DNA of 64,000 nt from Rhizobium sp. BK251 (lineage in GTDB: Bacteria > Pseudomonadota > Alphaproteobacteria > Rhizobiales > Rhizobiaceae), in NCBI RefSeq assembly GCF_004345245.1, contig NZ_SLUQ01000007.1:186001-250000 (forward strand). Direction: 5' to 3'. Numbering within the stretch: the stretch's first letter is position 1; each line of letters starts with the position of its first letter. The notes below the pieces were generated by a model, which saw only the letters and a list, made by a program, of their open reading frames with translations, did no database searches and was not told the DNA's origin. Shown one piece after another: positions 56,160 to 64,000 of this stretch. A program made the translations under genes and the position numbers.

Positions 56160-57410
56160 CTACATCCGCGACAGGTTGCCGATGCGGCGCAGCGCGTGGA
56201 TCTGGTCTTCCAGCGTCGGCACCAGGTCACCGCCTGTCGGATCGGGCGAGGGGACAGATGCGGCCGCCTCCGCCTCACCGAAGACGATAGTGCAGTTACG
56301 GCCCGCCGCCTTTGCAGCATAGAGCGCGCGGTCGGCGGCCGAGACCAGCCTGTCGCAATCGGCGCCGTCGGCCGGCGCGATCGCCACGCCGACGCTGACC
56401 GTCGCGGGCACGAGAACAGCGCCCGCCTTCGTCGGGAGCCGGGTGAATTCGGTTCTCACAAGTTCTGCAATTGCTTCGGCCTCGACCTGGTCGCGAATTA
56501 CAACGAAGGCGGCGAATTCCTCGCCGCCAAGTCGTCCGAAGCTGCCGCCCTTCGGCATGAACTGTGCCACGATGCGCGCGAACTCGACGAGCACGGCGTC
56601 ACCGACCTGATGCCCATGCAGATCGTTGATGCGCTTGAAATGGTCGAGATCGAAGAGGAGGGCTGCGACCTGCCCCTCCGATTGTCGCGCGCGTGCCCTG
56701 ACATGGCCGAAGTAGTCGAAAAGACCGCGCCGGTTGAGGATGCCTGTCAGCGGATCGGTCACGATCAGCGCACGCAGGTGACGCTCGGATCGCTCCATGA
56801 TCAGCCGGCTGCTGAGCGCGAAGGCGAGGATGAGAAGGAAGGCCGAGGCGAGCGCTGCCGCTGCGCCATAATTGACGGCGTCGCGGACGCTCGGCTGAGT
56901 GACGGCGATCGCGAGCGCCGCGGTGAAGCAAACGCAGGCTTGGATCGAGAAGATCGTCGCAAGCTGCAGCCTCGTCTTGCCGGGACGGCCGGTGATCGGC
57001 AGGGCGGCAAACGCCAGCGCGGAAGCGCCCGCCGTCGAGGCAAGATTATAAAGAGCGACACGGTTCGGATAGCTGTCGTTGATCCACGGCAGGAAAACAC
57101 CCGCAAGCCAGATCGCGACCGGCAACAGGGTCCACCATGCGAATTTCCGGCCGCTGAGGAGAAGGAAGCCGAGGATCCAGCCGGACTGGCCGAGCAGCGC
57201 GATGGCGTTGGCGATCTCGATCGAGAGCAGGTTGGGGATCATGCCGCGGGCCGCAACCAGCCCGAAGCCGATGCCGCTCAAGGCAAAGCCGACGCACCAG
57301 GCGAGGTAGGCGGACGTCTTGCGGTCATGACGCCAGACCATGAGGAGAATGAGCGCCAGCGTCAGCGCCTCCGAACACCAGATGGCCAGCCCCGTGGGAA
57401 CGTTGAACAT
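56160..57410 (-). CDS. Membrane-bound diguanylate cyclase (GGDEF)
   Basis: A 416-aa protein. Residues 1-205 hold five or six hydrophobic segments, a membrane sensory region. Residues 212-385 form a GGDEF domain: DPLTGILNRRGLF, ALLFDLDHFKRINDLHGHQVGDAVL, and GGEEF at 295-299. The substrate-binding and catalytic residues look intact. The RxxD inhibitory site five residues upstream is replaced (KGGS), so feedback inhibition is unlikely. ATG 57410 follows GAGGAG. It makes c-di-GMP in response to an unknown signal. Confidence 0.93.
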   Translation of the reverse strand: MFNVPTGLAIWCSEALTLALILLMVWRHDRKTSAYLAWCVGFALSGIGFGLVAARGMIPNLLSIEIANAIALLGQSGWILGFLLLSGRKFAWWTLLPVAIWLAGVFLPWINDSYPNRVALYNLASTAGASALAFAALPITGRPGKTRLQLATIFSIQACVCFTAALAIAVTQPSVRDAVNYGAAAALASAFLLILAFALSSRLIMERSERHLRALIVTDPLTGILNRRGLFDYFGHVRARARQSEGQVAALLFDLDHFKRINDLHGHQVGDAVLVEFARIVAQFMPKGGSFGRLGGEEFAAFVVIRDQVEAEAIAELVRTEFTRLPTKAGAVLVPATVSVGVAIAPADGADCDRLVSAADRALYAAKAAGRNCTIVFGEAEAAASVPSPDPTGGDLVPTLEDQIHALRRIGNLSRM

Positions 57411-57702
57411 GGCAGTATCGACTCCTCGATTGGCTGGCCATGATGACCGGTCATGTCGCGAAGTATCTCTTATGGGAATGGTAAAGATTTGATTGCTGCC
57501 GGGGGGAGGATATTGCCCCGCGGGCACATGTCCGTGCGCGAGGGCGGAATTTCACCCTTCCTTCATCCTGCCAAGATCGAAACCTGTGGAAGAAGGTGTC
57601 CGCAATACATATTTGAGGAACAAATTAGACAGTCGACATGAAGAATCGCGCCTAAACCGTCTGCCGATCCGGGCCGCGCCTTAATGATATCCTTATGCGC
57701 GT

Positions 57703-57732
57703 CTTGAAGTGCAGGGCCGTGACACTCTATGT
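57703..57732 (+). promoter_or_regulatory. Possible heat-shock (sigma-32) promoter of clpP
   Basis: CTTGAA (57703-57708), 16 bases, CTCTATGT (57725-57732), close to the alphaproteobacterial sigma-32 pattern CTTG-N17-CYTATNT, 69 bp upstream of clpP. The rest of the 390-bp gap from 57411 to 57800 holds no gene that I can support. Confidence 0.5.
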
Positions 57733-57800
57733 AGGGGTAAGGCATTTTTATCTGATTCCCGGCGCGTCAAGGGCCGGGGAGAGTTTGGCAAAGGACGCAC

Positions 57801-58430
57801 ATGAGAAATCCAGTCGATACCGCTATGGCCCTGGTGCCAATGGTTGTAGAGCAGACCAACCGAGGTGAACGCTCCTACGACATCTATTCGCGGCTTCTGA
57901 AGGAACGCATCATTTTCCTGACGGGTCCCGTCGAGGATCATATGGCGACGCTCGTTTGCGCTCAGCTTCTCTTCCTCGAGGCGGAAAACCCGAAGAAGGA
58001 AATCGCGCTTTACATCAATTCGCCCGGCGGCGTCGTCACGGCGGGCATGGCCATCTACGATACGATGCAGTTCATCAAGCCGGCTGTATCCACCCTCTGC
58101 ATCGGCCAGGCTGCCTCCATGGGTTCGCTGCTTCTCGCCGCCGGCGACAAGGACATGCGTTTTGCGACGCCGAATTCCCGCATCATGGTCCACCAGCCGT
58201 CCGGCGGCTTCCAGGGCCAGGCGTCAGATATCGAACGTCATGCCCGCGACATCATTAAGATGAAGCGCCGCCTGAACGAGGTATATGTGAAGCACTGCGG
58301 CCGTACCTACGAGGAAGTAGAGCAGACGCTCGACCGAGACCACTTCATGTCCGCCGATGAGGCGAAGGAATGGGGCCTCGTCGACAAAGTGCTGACGTCG
58401 CGTGCGGAGATCGAAGGCGCAGAAGCCTGA
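57801..58430 (+). CDS. clpP: ATP-dependent Clp protease proteolytic subunit
   Basis: A 209-aa serine peptidase forming the 14-subunit chamber. The catalytic Ser106 is in GQAASMGSL, His131 in MVHQPSGG, and the Asp in the TLDRDHFMSADEA region. IYSRLLKERIIFLTGPVEDHMA and INSPGGVVTAGMAIYDTMQF are family motifs. It is followed by clpX at 304 bp, whose product feeds it. The rhizobial length of 209 is usual for this clpX-linked copy. Confidence 0.97.
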   Translation: MRNPVDTAMALVPMVVEQTNRGERSYDIYSRLLKERIIFLTGPVEDHMATLVCAQLLFLEAENPKKEIALYINSPGGVVTAGMAIYDTMQFIKPAVSTLCIGQAASMGSLLLAAGDKDMRFATPNSRIMVHQPSGGFQGQASDIERHARDIIKMKRRLNEVYVKHCGRTYEEVEQTLDRDHFMSADEAKEWGLVDKVLTSRAEIEGAEA

Positions 58431-58734
58431 GGTTGTGTGTAATGGTGTTTTCCTCGCCACAGTTCTATCCCAATTGTGATCGAACAAGGGGTTTAATCTG
58501 GTGAGGAACGCGCTAATAGTAAGTATTAATGCTATGTTGAGTTTTTGTGACATGGCATTCGGCATTACAAGGGGAAGTCGTTGCCACCAGGTGCCCGGTC
58601 ATGGTTGGTTGGGGCTCGGTTAGTACCCTGGGAGCTTGGTCGGCGGTAGCTCCTGCCATGGGAGCGATGTCCGGCGGGCACGTTGAGTTGGCCGCTATTT
58701 CAGCTGAAATGCGGCGTGCTGGAAGGAAAGTGAT
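58431..58734. other. 304-bp clpP-clpX spacer
   Basis: No supported gene. The stretch about 58430-58560 is AT-rich and probably holds the clpX promoter. A 63-codon GTG frame at 58547-58738 overlaps the clpX start and is not convincing. The part 58600-58700 is rich in GGGAGC- and GGCG-type repeats and could fold, but I see no named RNA. Confidence 0.5.
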
Positions 58735-60012
58735 ATGAGCAAAGTCAGCGGCAGCAACGGCGGTGACTCCAAGAACACCCTCTATTGTTCGTTCTGCGGA
58801 AAGAGCCAGCACGAGGTCCGGAAGCTTATCGCCGGACCGACAGTCTTCATCTGCGATGAGTGCGTCGAGCTGTGCATGGACATCATCCGCGAGGAGAACA
58901 AGTCCTCGATGGTCAAGTCCCGTGATGGCGTTCCCACGCCCCAGGACATCATCAAGGTCCTCGACGAATACGTCATCGGCCAGCGGCAGGCGAAGAAGAT
59001 CCTTTCCGTTGCAGTCCACAACCACTACAAGCGCCTTGCCCACGCCTCCAAGAACGGCGACGTGGAGTTGGCGAAGTCGAACATCCTCCTCGTCGGTCCG
59101 ACCGGCTGCGGCAAGACCTATCTCGCCCAGACGCTCGCCCGCATCATCGACGTGCCCTTCACGATGGCTGATGCAACGACGCTCACCGAAGCCGGCTATG
59201 TCGGCGAGGACGTCGAAAACATCATCCTGAAGCTGCTGCAGGCTGCCGACTACAATGTCGAGCGCGCCCAGCGCGGCATCGTCTACATCGATGAAGTGGA
59301 CAAGATCTCCCGCAAGTCCGACAACCCGTCGATCACCCGTGACGTTTCGGGCGAGGGCGTCCAGCAGGCCCTGCTCAAGATCATGGAGGGCACGGTAGCT
59401 TCCGTACCGCCGCAGGGCGGCCGCAAGCATCCGCAGCAGGAATTCCTGCAGGTCGACACGACGAACATCCTGTTCATCTGCGGCGGCGCATTCGCCGGCC
59501 TCGACAAGATCATCTCGGCCCGCGGCGAAAAGACGTCGATCGGCTTCGGTGCGACGGTCAGGGCACAGGACGAGCGCCGCGTCGGCGAAGTGCTGCGCGA
59601 ACTGGAGCCGGAAGATCTGGTGAAGTTCGGCCTCATTCCGGAATTCATCGGTCGTCTGCCGGTTCTGGCGACGCTCGAGGACCTCGACGAGGACGCACTG
59701 ATCCAGATCCTGTCCGAACCGAAGAACGCGCTGGTCAAGCAGTATCAGCGGCTGTTCGAGATGGAGGACATCGAGCTGAACTTCCACGAGGACGCACTGC
59801 GCGAAATCGCCCGCAAGGCGATCACTCGCAAGACCGGCGCCCGCGGCCTGCGTTCGATCATGGAGAAGATCCTGCTCGATACGATGTTCGAACTTCCGGC
59901 GCTCGAAGGCGTGCGCGAGGTGGTCATCTCGGAGGAGGTCGTCCGCGGCTCCGCCCGTCCGCTCTACATCTACGCAGATCGCGCCGAAGAGAAGGCCAAC
60001 GCATCGGCCTGA
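58735..60012 (+). CDS. clpX: ClpX ATPase subunit
   Basis: A 425-aa AAA+ unfoldase that delivers substrates to ClpP. The N-terminal zinc domain has Cys18, Cys21, Cys40 and Cys43 (YCSFCGKS...FICDECVELC). Walker A GPTGCGKTYLAQT, Walker B IVYIDEVDKI, the RKH loop GGRKHPQQEF and IGF loop TSIGFGATV are all present. The length equals that of other rhizobia. Confidence 0.98.
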   Translation: MSKVSGSNGGDSKNTLYCSFCGKSQHEVRKLIAGPTVFICDECVELCMDIIREENKSSMVKSRDGVPTPQDIIKVLDEYVIGQRQAKKILSVAVHNHYKRLAHASKNGDVELAKSNILLVGPTGCGKTYLAQTLARIIDVPFTMADATTLTEAGYVGEDVENIILKLLQAADYNVERAQRGIVYIDEVDKISRKSDNPSITRDVSGEGVQQALLKIMEGTVASVPPQGGRKHPQQEFLQVDTTNILFICGGAFAGLDKIISARGEKTSIGFGATVRAQDERRVGEVLRELEPEDLVKFGLIPEFIGRLPVLATLEDLDEDALIQILSEPKNALVKQYQRLFEMEDIELNFHEDALREIARKAITRKTGARGLRSIMEKILLDTMFELPALEGVREVVISEEVVRGSARPLYIYADRAEEKANASA

Positions 60013-60407
60013 ATGGGTACGGTTTCAGCAATTGGTGGGGGCTTGCCGTTGGCAGGCCCCTTTCCATTTGAAAAAGGTCTTGCCATGCTGTTAAGGTCTG
60101 CGGGTGGGGTTCGAAGCGACCGGTTCGCCGGTACGAATTGTCGCATGCGGGCGACCACAAAATGACCTGTGGCCATGATCAGTTGTGTTTGTGTAGCCCG
60201 TTCAGGAGGGTAAGCGTGGATACAGGCAGGCGGGGCATTTTGCGAGAGTATACATTTGTCACGCAATCGTCACGTTCGCGGAAGGCGGCGATTGGGTTGG
60301 CTTGAAATAGATAGTCCGAAGCTCCACTTCTTATGCAAGTGAGAAGCTCGGTCGGTCCCAAGCGTGCCGGGCAGAAGAACCCGGTAACGGGATGGAAAGG
60401 AAATGAT
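60013..60407. other. 395-bp clpX-lon spacer
   Basis: No gene is seen. A G/C-poor region around 60230-60340 contains CTTGAA at 60301, which could be part of a heat-shock promoter for lon, but a correctly spaced -10 is not evident. A hairpin follows clpX (GGGGGCTTGCCGTTGGCAGGCCCC, about 60037-60061) and may end its transcript. Confidence 0.5.
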
Positions 60408-62825
60408 ATGACGAAGAAAACGTCTGTTGCGAGCAGCATTGCCTATCCGGTTTTGCCGTTGCGCGACATCGTGGTTTTCCCCCACATGATCGTGCCGCTG
60501 TTCGTAGGACGGGAAAAGTCGATCCGCGCGCTGGAAGAAGTCATGGGGTCCGAGAAGCAAATCATGCTCGTGACCCAGATCAACGCCAGTGATGATGACC
60601 CGGCACCTTCCGCAATTCACAAGGTCGGCACCGTGGCCAACGTTCTGCAGCTTCTGAAGCTGCCCGACGGCACCGTCAAGGTATTGGTCGAAGGTCGCGC
60701 TCGCGCCGAGATCGACCAGTACACCGACCGCGAGGATTTCTACGAGGCGCTCGGCCACGTGCTGGAGGAGCCCGAGGACGATCCGGTCGAACTCGAAGCC
60801 TTGAGCCGGTCGGTAGTTTCGGAATTCGAAAGCTATGTGAAGCTCAACAAGAAGATTTCTCCCGAAGTGGTGGGCGCCGCCAGCCAGATCGACGACTATT
60901 CCAAGCTCGCCGATACGGTTGCCTCGCATCTGTCGATCAAGATCACCGAGAAGCAGGAGATGCTGGAAACCACCAGCGTCAAGGGCCGCCTTGAAAAGGC
61001 TCTCGGCTTCATGGAAGGCGAGATCTCGGTACTGCAGGTCGAAAAGCGCATCCGCTCGCGCGTCAAGCGCCAGATGGAGAAGACCCAGCGCGAGTACTAC
61101 CTGAACGAACAGATGAAGGCGATCCAGAAGGAGCTCGGCGACGGCGAGGAAGGCCGCGACGAGATGGCCGAACTGGAGGAGCGCATCTCCAAGACGAAGC
61201 TCTCCAAGGAGGCCCGCGAAAAGGCGGAAGCCGAGCTGAAGAAGCTGCGCCAGATGAGCCCGATGTCGGCGGAAGCCACCGTCGTGCGCAACTATCTCGA
61301 CTGGCTGCTCGGCATTCCGTGGGGCAAGAAGTCCAAGATCAAGGCCGACCTCAACAATGCCGAGAAGATCCTCGAAGCGGATCACTTCGGCCTCGACAAG
61401 GTCAAGGAGCGCATCGTCGAGTATCTGGCCGTGCAGGCGCGTTCGACCAAGCTGAAGGGGCCGATCCTGTGCCTCGTCGGTCCTCCGGGCGTCGGCAAGA
61501 CCTCGCTCGCCCAGTCGATCGCCAAGGCGACCGGCCGCGAGTACATCCGCATGGCGCTCGGCGGCGTTCGTGACGAAGCCGAGATCCGCGGTCACCGCCG
61601 CACCTATATCGGCTCGATGCCCGGCAAGGTCATCCAGTCGATGAAGAAGGCGAAGAAGTCCAATCCGCTCTTCCTGCTCGACGAGATCGACAAGCTGGGC
61701 CAGGACTATCGCGGCGATCCGTCTTCGGCCCTGCTGGAAGTTCTCGATCCGGCGCAGAACTCGACCTTCATGGATCACTACCTTGAAGTCGAATACGACC
61801 TGTCGGACGTGATGTTCATCACGACGGCGAATACGCTGAACATCCCGGCGCCCCTGATGGACCGCATGGAAATCATCCGTATCGCCGGCTACACCGAAGA
61901 TGAAAAGCGCGAGATCGCCAAGCGGCATCTGCTGCCGAAGGCCATCAAGGAACATGCGTTGCAGCCGGACGAATTCTCGGTCAGCGACGATGCCCTGATG
62001 GCGATCAGCCAGCAATACACCCGCGAGGCAGGTGTTCGTAGCTTCGAACGCGAATTGATGAAGCTCGCCCGCAAGGCGGTCACCGAGATCATCAAGGGCA
62101 AGACGAAGTCCGTTCACGTGACTGCGGCCAACATCGACGAATATCTGGGCGTTCCGCGCTTCCGCCACGGCGAAGCCGAGCGTGAAGACCAGGTCGGTGT
62201 GGTTACCGGTCTTGCCTGGACGGAAGTCGGCGGCGAGCTGCTGACGATCGAAGGCGTGATGATGCCGGGCAAGGGCCGCATGACGGTCACCGGCAACCTG
62301 AAGGAAGTGATGAAGGAATCGATTTCGGCTGCGGCATCCTATGTCCGCTCGCGCGCCGTCGATTTCGGCATCCAGCCGCCGCTCTTCGACAAGAGTGACA
62401 TCCATGTCCACGTGCCCGAGGCCGCAACGCCGAAGGACGGTCCTTCGGCCGGCGTGGCGATGGCGACTGCAATGGTGTCGATCATGACCGGTATCCCTGT
62501 TTCCAAGGATGTCGCCATGACCGGTGAAATCACCCTTCGCGGCCGTGTCCTGCCGATCGGTGGCCTGAAGGAAAAGCTGCTCGCAGCGCTTCGCGGTGGC
62601 ATCAAGAAGGTGCTGATCCCGGAAGAGAACGCCAAGGATCTGGCGGAGATTCCGGACAACGTGAAGAACAACATGGAGATCATCCCGGTCTCGCGGATGG
62701 GCGAGGTGATCAAGCACGCGCTCGTTCGCCGGCCCGAGCCGATCGAGTGGGATGGCACGGTGGAAACGCCGGTCATTGCGACCGTTGAAGGTCTCGACGA
62801 AACCGGTGCAACCATAGCTCACTGA
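60408..62825 (+). CDS. lon: ATP-dependent Lon protease (LonA)
   Basis: An 805-aa protease. The N-terminal substrate domain (VLPLRDIVVFPHMIVPLFVGREKSIRAL) is followed by a coiled coil. The AAA+ module has Walker A GPPGVGKTSLAQSIA and Walker B PLFLLDEIDKL. The peptidase domain has the catalytic Ser in TPKDGPSAGVAMATA and Lys in GGLKEKLLAA. ATG 60408 follows GGAAAGGAAA. The size is normal. A strong terminator lies at 62871. Confidence 0.98.
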   Translation: MTKKTSVASSIAYPVLPLRDIVVFPHMIVPLFVGREKSIRALEEVMGSEKQIMLVTQINASDDDPAPSAIHKVGTVANVLQLLKLPDGTVKVLVEGRARAEIDQYTDREDFYEALGHVLEEPEDDPVELEALSRSVVSEFESYVKLNKKISPEVVGAASQIDDYSKLADTVASHLSIKITEKQEMLETTSVKGRLEKALGFMEGEISVLQVEKRIRSRVKRQMEKTQREYYLNEQMKAIQKELGDGEEGRDEMAELEERISKTKLSKEAREKAEAELKKLRQMSPMSAEATVVRNYLDWLLGIPWGKKSKIKADLNNAEKILEADHFGLDKVKERIVEYLAVQARSTKLKGPILCLVGPPGVGKTSLAQSIAKATGREYIRMALGGVRDEAEIRGHRRTYIGSMPGKVIQSMKKAKKSNPLFLLDEIDKLGQDYRGDPSSALLEVLDPAQNSTFMDHYLEVEYDLSDVMFITTANTLNIPAPLMDRMEIIRIAGYTEDEKREIAKRHLLPKAIKEHALQPDEFSVSDDALMAISQQYTREAGVRSFERELMKLARKAVTEIIKGKTKSVHVTAANIDEYLGVPRFRHGEAEREDQVGVVTGLAWTEVGGELLTIEGVMMPGKGRMTVTGNLKEVMKESISAAASYVRSRAVDFGIQPPLFDKSDIHVHVPEAATPKDGPSAGVAMATAMVSIMTGIPVSKDVAMTGEITLRGRVLPIGGLKEKLLAALRGGIKKVLIPEENAKDLAEIPDNVKNNMEIIPVSRMGEVIKHALVRRPEPIEWDGTVETPVIATVEGLDETGATIAH

Positions 62826-62870
62826 GCTGTGTTTGCCACATTTGTGCCTAAAACGCGCAAAACCTCTGGA

Positions 62871-62898
62871 AAGGCTGGCGGAAACGCCAGCCTTTTTT
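62871..62898 (+). terminator. Rho-independent terminator of lon
   Basis: AAGGCTGGCG (62871-62880), loop GAAA, CGCCAGCCTT (62885-62894), then TTTT. The stem is perfect and a U-run follows, 45 bp after the lon stop. Confidence 0.95.
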
Positions 62899-63032
62899 GT
62901 GAAAACCTCTTCGAGACGCTTGATTTTCCTTGATTTGCAGGGCTTTTGGGTTTGCGGCGGGCCTGATCACGTGCATCCTGCGCCTAGCTTTTAGATTGAG
63001 TCGTTTCATACCGTTTAGAAAGGGGTGGAAAC

Positions 63033-63308
63033 ATGAACAAGAATGAACTCGTTGCCGCAGTGGCGGAGAAGTCGGGCCTGACCAAGGCAGACGCGACGTC
63101 GGCTGTCGACGCACTCTTCGACACCGTCCAGGCTGAGTTGAAGAAGGGTGGCGACATCCGTCTCGCCGGCTTTGGCAGCTTCACCGTTTCTCATCGTGCA
63201 GCCACGAAGGGTCGCAACCCGTCGACTGGCGCCGAAGTTGATATTCCGGCTCGCAACGTGCCGAAGTTCACGCCTGGCAAGGGCCTGAAGGACTCGGTCA
63301 ACGGCTGA
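63033..63308 (+). CDS. hupB: DNA-binding protein HU-beta
   Basis: A 91-aa histone-like protein. MNKNELVAAVAEKSGLTKADATSAVDALFDTV is the dimer helix pair, GFGSFTVSHRAATKGRNPSTGAEVDIPARNVPKFTPGKGLKDSVN holds the DNA-binding arms and the conserved RNP.TG. It is downstream of lon, as in other alphaproteobacteria. Confidence 0.98.
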   Translation: MNKNELVAAVAEKSGLTKADATSAVDALFDTVQAELKKGGDIRLAGFGSFTVSHRAATKGRNPSTGAEVDIPARNVPKFTPGKGLKDSVNG

Positions 63309-63371
63309 TCGCCTTCTCGTTCGGCGCCCATCGCGACGGCAATCCGTCGGCGAGGGTGGCGCGGCTTTTGG

Positions 63372-63397
63372 GGGTCCGGCTTTGCCGGACCCTTTTT
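63372..63397 (+). terminator. Rho-independent terminator of hupB
   Basis: GGGTCCGGC (63372-63380), TTT loop, GCCGGACCC (63384-63392), TTTTT. A perfect nine-base stem with a U-run, before the riboswitch. Confidence 0.95.
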
Positions 63398-63449
63398 GCA
63401 TTTCGGGCGGCCTTGCAGGGGCGCCGTCTTTGATTTACGGATTTTTCCG

Positions 63450-63590
63450 TTCTCAGGGCGGGGTGAAAGTCCCCACCGGCGGTAAGGGCATTGCCCAAGC
63501 CCGCGAGCGCCTTTCGCCATAGCGGCGGAAGGGTCAGCAGATCCGGTGCAACTCCGGAGCCGACGGTATAGTCCGGATGAAAGAGAATGA
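63450..63590 (+). ncRNA. FMN riboswitch (RFN element)
   Basis: The conserved blocks appear in order: TTCTCAGGGCGGGGTGAAAG, TCCCCACCGGCGGTA, AGCCCGCGAGCG, GGTCAGCAGATCCGGTGC, AACTCCGGAGCCGACGGTA, TAGTCCGGATGAAAGAGAA. They form the six-helix RFN aptamer that binds flavin mononucleotide and usually lowers expression when FMN is plentiful. It lies in the leader of the following transporter gene. The expression platform is probably in 63591-63680, where the ribosome site of that gene lies. Confidence 0.96.
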
Positions 63591-63680
63591 TCGCGTGGCA
63601 CGCGGGGCAGGATACTGCCCGGCAATGCTTTGCGCTCATGCGTCCTGATTTGTGTTGGTCCTTTGTTTCGGATGAATGAC

Positions 63681-64000
63681 ATGAATCAGACTTCCCTTCG
63701 TATTTCCTCGTCGCGCGCCATGGCGGGTGCCGCCTGGATGGTGCTTGCCGGCATCGCCTTTTCCGCTCTCAACATCGTCACGCAATGGGTGACGATGAAG
63801 CTCGGCTTCCCCGCCGCTTCGGCCGCCTTCTGGCAATATGCCTTCGCGTTCGTCTTCTCGCTGCCCTTCCTGAGGAAGGTCGGACTATCGGCCATGCGGA
63901 CGGACTACCCCTGGCGCCATGTCGTGCGCGTGGCACTTGCCGCCCTCGGCGTCGAAGCCTGGGTGGCGGGTCTGGCATCCGTGCCGATCTGGCAGGCGAT
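63681..64000 (+). CDS. ribN: RibN-like riboflavin transporter (EamA), N-terminal part
   Basis: The gene begins at ATG 63681 (ATG 63672 in the same frame is possible; GGATGA is upstream of the first) and runs off the end of the window. The visible 106 residues contain MAGAAWMVLAGIAFSALNIVTQWVTM, WQYAFAFVFSLPFL and VALAALGVEAWVAGLASVPIWQ, an EamA-type set of helices. The FMN riboswitch in its leader points to riboflavin import, as for RibN of rhizobia. Without the riboswitch it would only be a DMT transporter. Confidence 0.87.
   Translation, partial: MNQTSLRISSSRAMAGAAWMVLAGIAFSALNIVTQWVTMKLGFPAASAAFWQYAFAFVFSLPFLRKVGLSAMRTDYPWRHVVRVALAALGVEAWVAGLASVPIWQA

Noticed and set aside
58547..58738. 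63-codon GTG frame between clpP and clpX
   Set aside because: It overlaps the clpX ATG and ribosome site, is low-complexity, and has no good ribosome site of its own.
60301..60336. Heat-shock promoter CTTGAA ... CTTATGC before lon
   Set aside because: The spacing of 23 bases is too long for sigma-32; kept only as a remark in the spacer entry.
60270..62822. Minus-strand frame of 850 codons opposite lon
   Set aside because: It is the exact antisense of the Lon gene; its product is rich in His, Arg and Asp with no domain, a shadow due to high GC at third positions.

Overview
The window reads as a chromosomal segment of an alphaproteobacterium of the family Rhizobiaceae, most likely the Sinorhizobium/Ensifer group. 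It is GC-rich, uses many GTG and TTG starts, and carries the runs ctaA ... argC-speB ... rpsI-rplM and clpP-clpX-lon-hupB. From memory these are syntenic with the Sinorhizobium meliloti chromosome. Protein identities come from reading translations and motifs; no database search was possible.

Layout. (1) 1-4.2 kb: end of a sugar kinase, a three-gene ribose-type sugar ABC transporter and a short-chain dehydrogenase, forming a carbohydrate uptake/catabolism operon. (2) 4.3-11.4 kb: a GT2 glycosyltransferase, a gene-poor 0.7-kb gap, a Rieske/FAD reductase, a Tat-exported amidohydrolase, tRNA-Pro(GGG), a PHB-depolymerase-like esterase, an unannotated 49-aa membrane peptide and an XRE regulator. 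(3) 11.4-19.7 kb: a Wzx/Wzy-type surface polysaccharide locus (Wzy-like polymerase, initiating phosphoglycosyltransferase, GT4, Wza-like exporter; divergent Wzc/GumC-like protein; FemAB/GNAT transferase). Its composition resembles holdfast/unipolar-adhesin loci. (4) 19.8-29.6 kb: DUF2842, heme A synthase, an outer-membrane barrel, a degenerate GGDEF protein, a large secreted beta-helix protein, a pentapeptide protein, a methyltransferase and a stand-alone condensation-domain protein. (5) 29.7-31.7 kb: argC and agmatinase. (6) 32.0-38.4 kb: an accessory block inserted before rpsI, made of an OafA-type acyltransferase and a bufferin-type (MNIO-modified RiPP) operon. The operon has two tandem precursor peptides, MNIO enzyme, DUF2063 partner and DoxX, next to a divergent ECF sigma/NrsF-type anti-sigma pair. 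Both divergent transcripts start with the same promoter signature, GTAAC-N17-CGTA. (7) 38.5-49.7 kb: rpsI-rplM, a thioesterase and enoyl-CoA hydratase separated by a 573-bp unit bounded by 59-bp direct repeats, transporters, O-acetylhomoserine sulfhydrylase, a Na/Pi cotransporter-like protein and a Tat-exported beta-carbonic anhydrase. (8) 49.8-53.7 kb: PHO box and pstSCAB, without phoU-phoB behind it. (9) 54-57.4 kb: a DUF1194 protein, a cytochrome P450 and a membrane diguanylate cyclase. (10) 57.8-64 kb: clpP-clpX-lon-hupB, then an FMN riboswitch in front of a RibN-like transporter that runs off the end.

The most interesting system is the bufferin-type operon with its sigma/anti-sigma switch: two different but closely related four-cysteine precursors, one modification machinery and a visible regulon signature. 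Second are the duplicated 59-bp regulatory segment around a 77-aa gene, and the holdfast-like locus whose Wzc-like protein has lost its P-loop lysine. No CRISPR array, complete insertion sequence, prophage or rRNA gene was seen.
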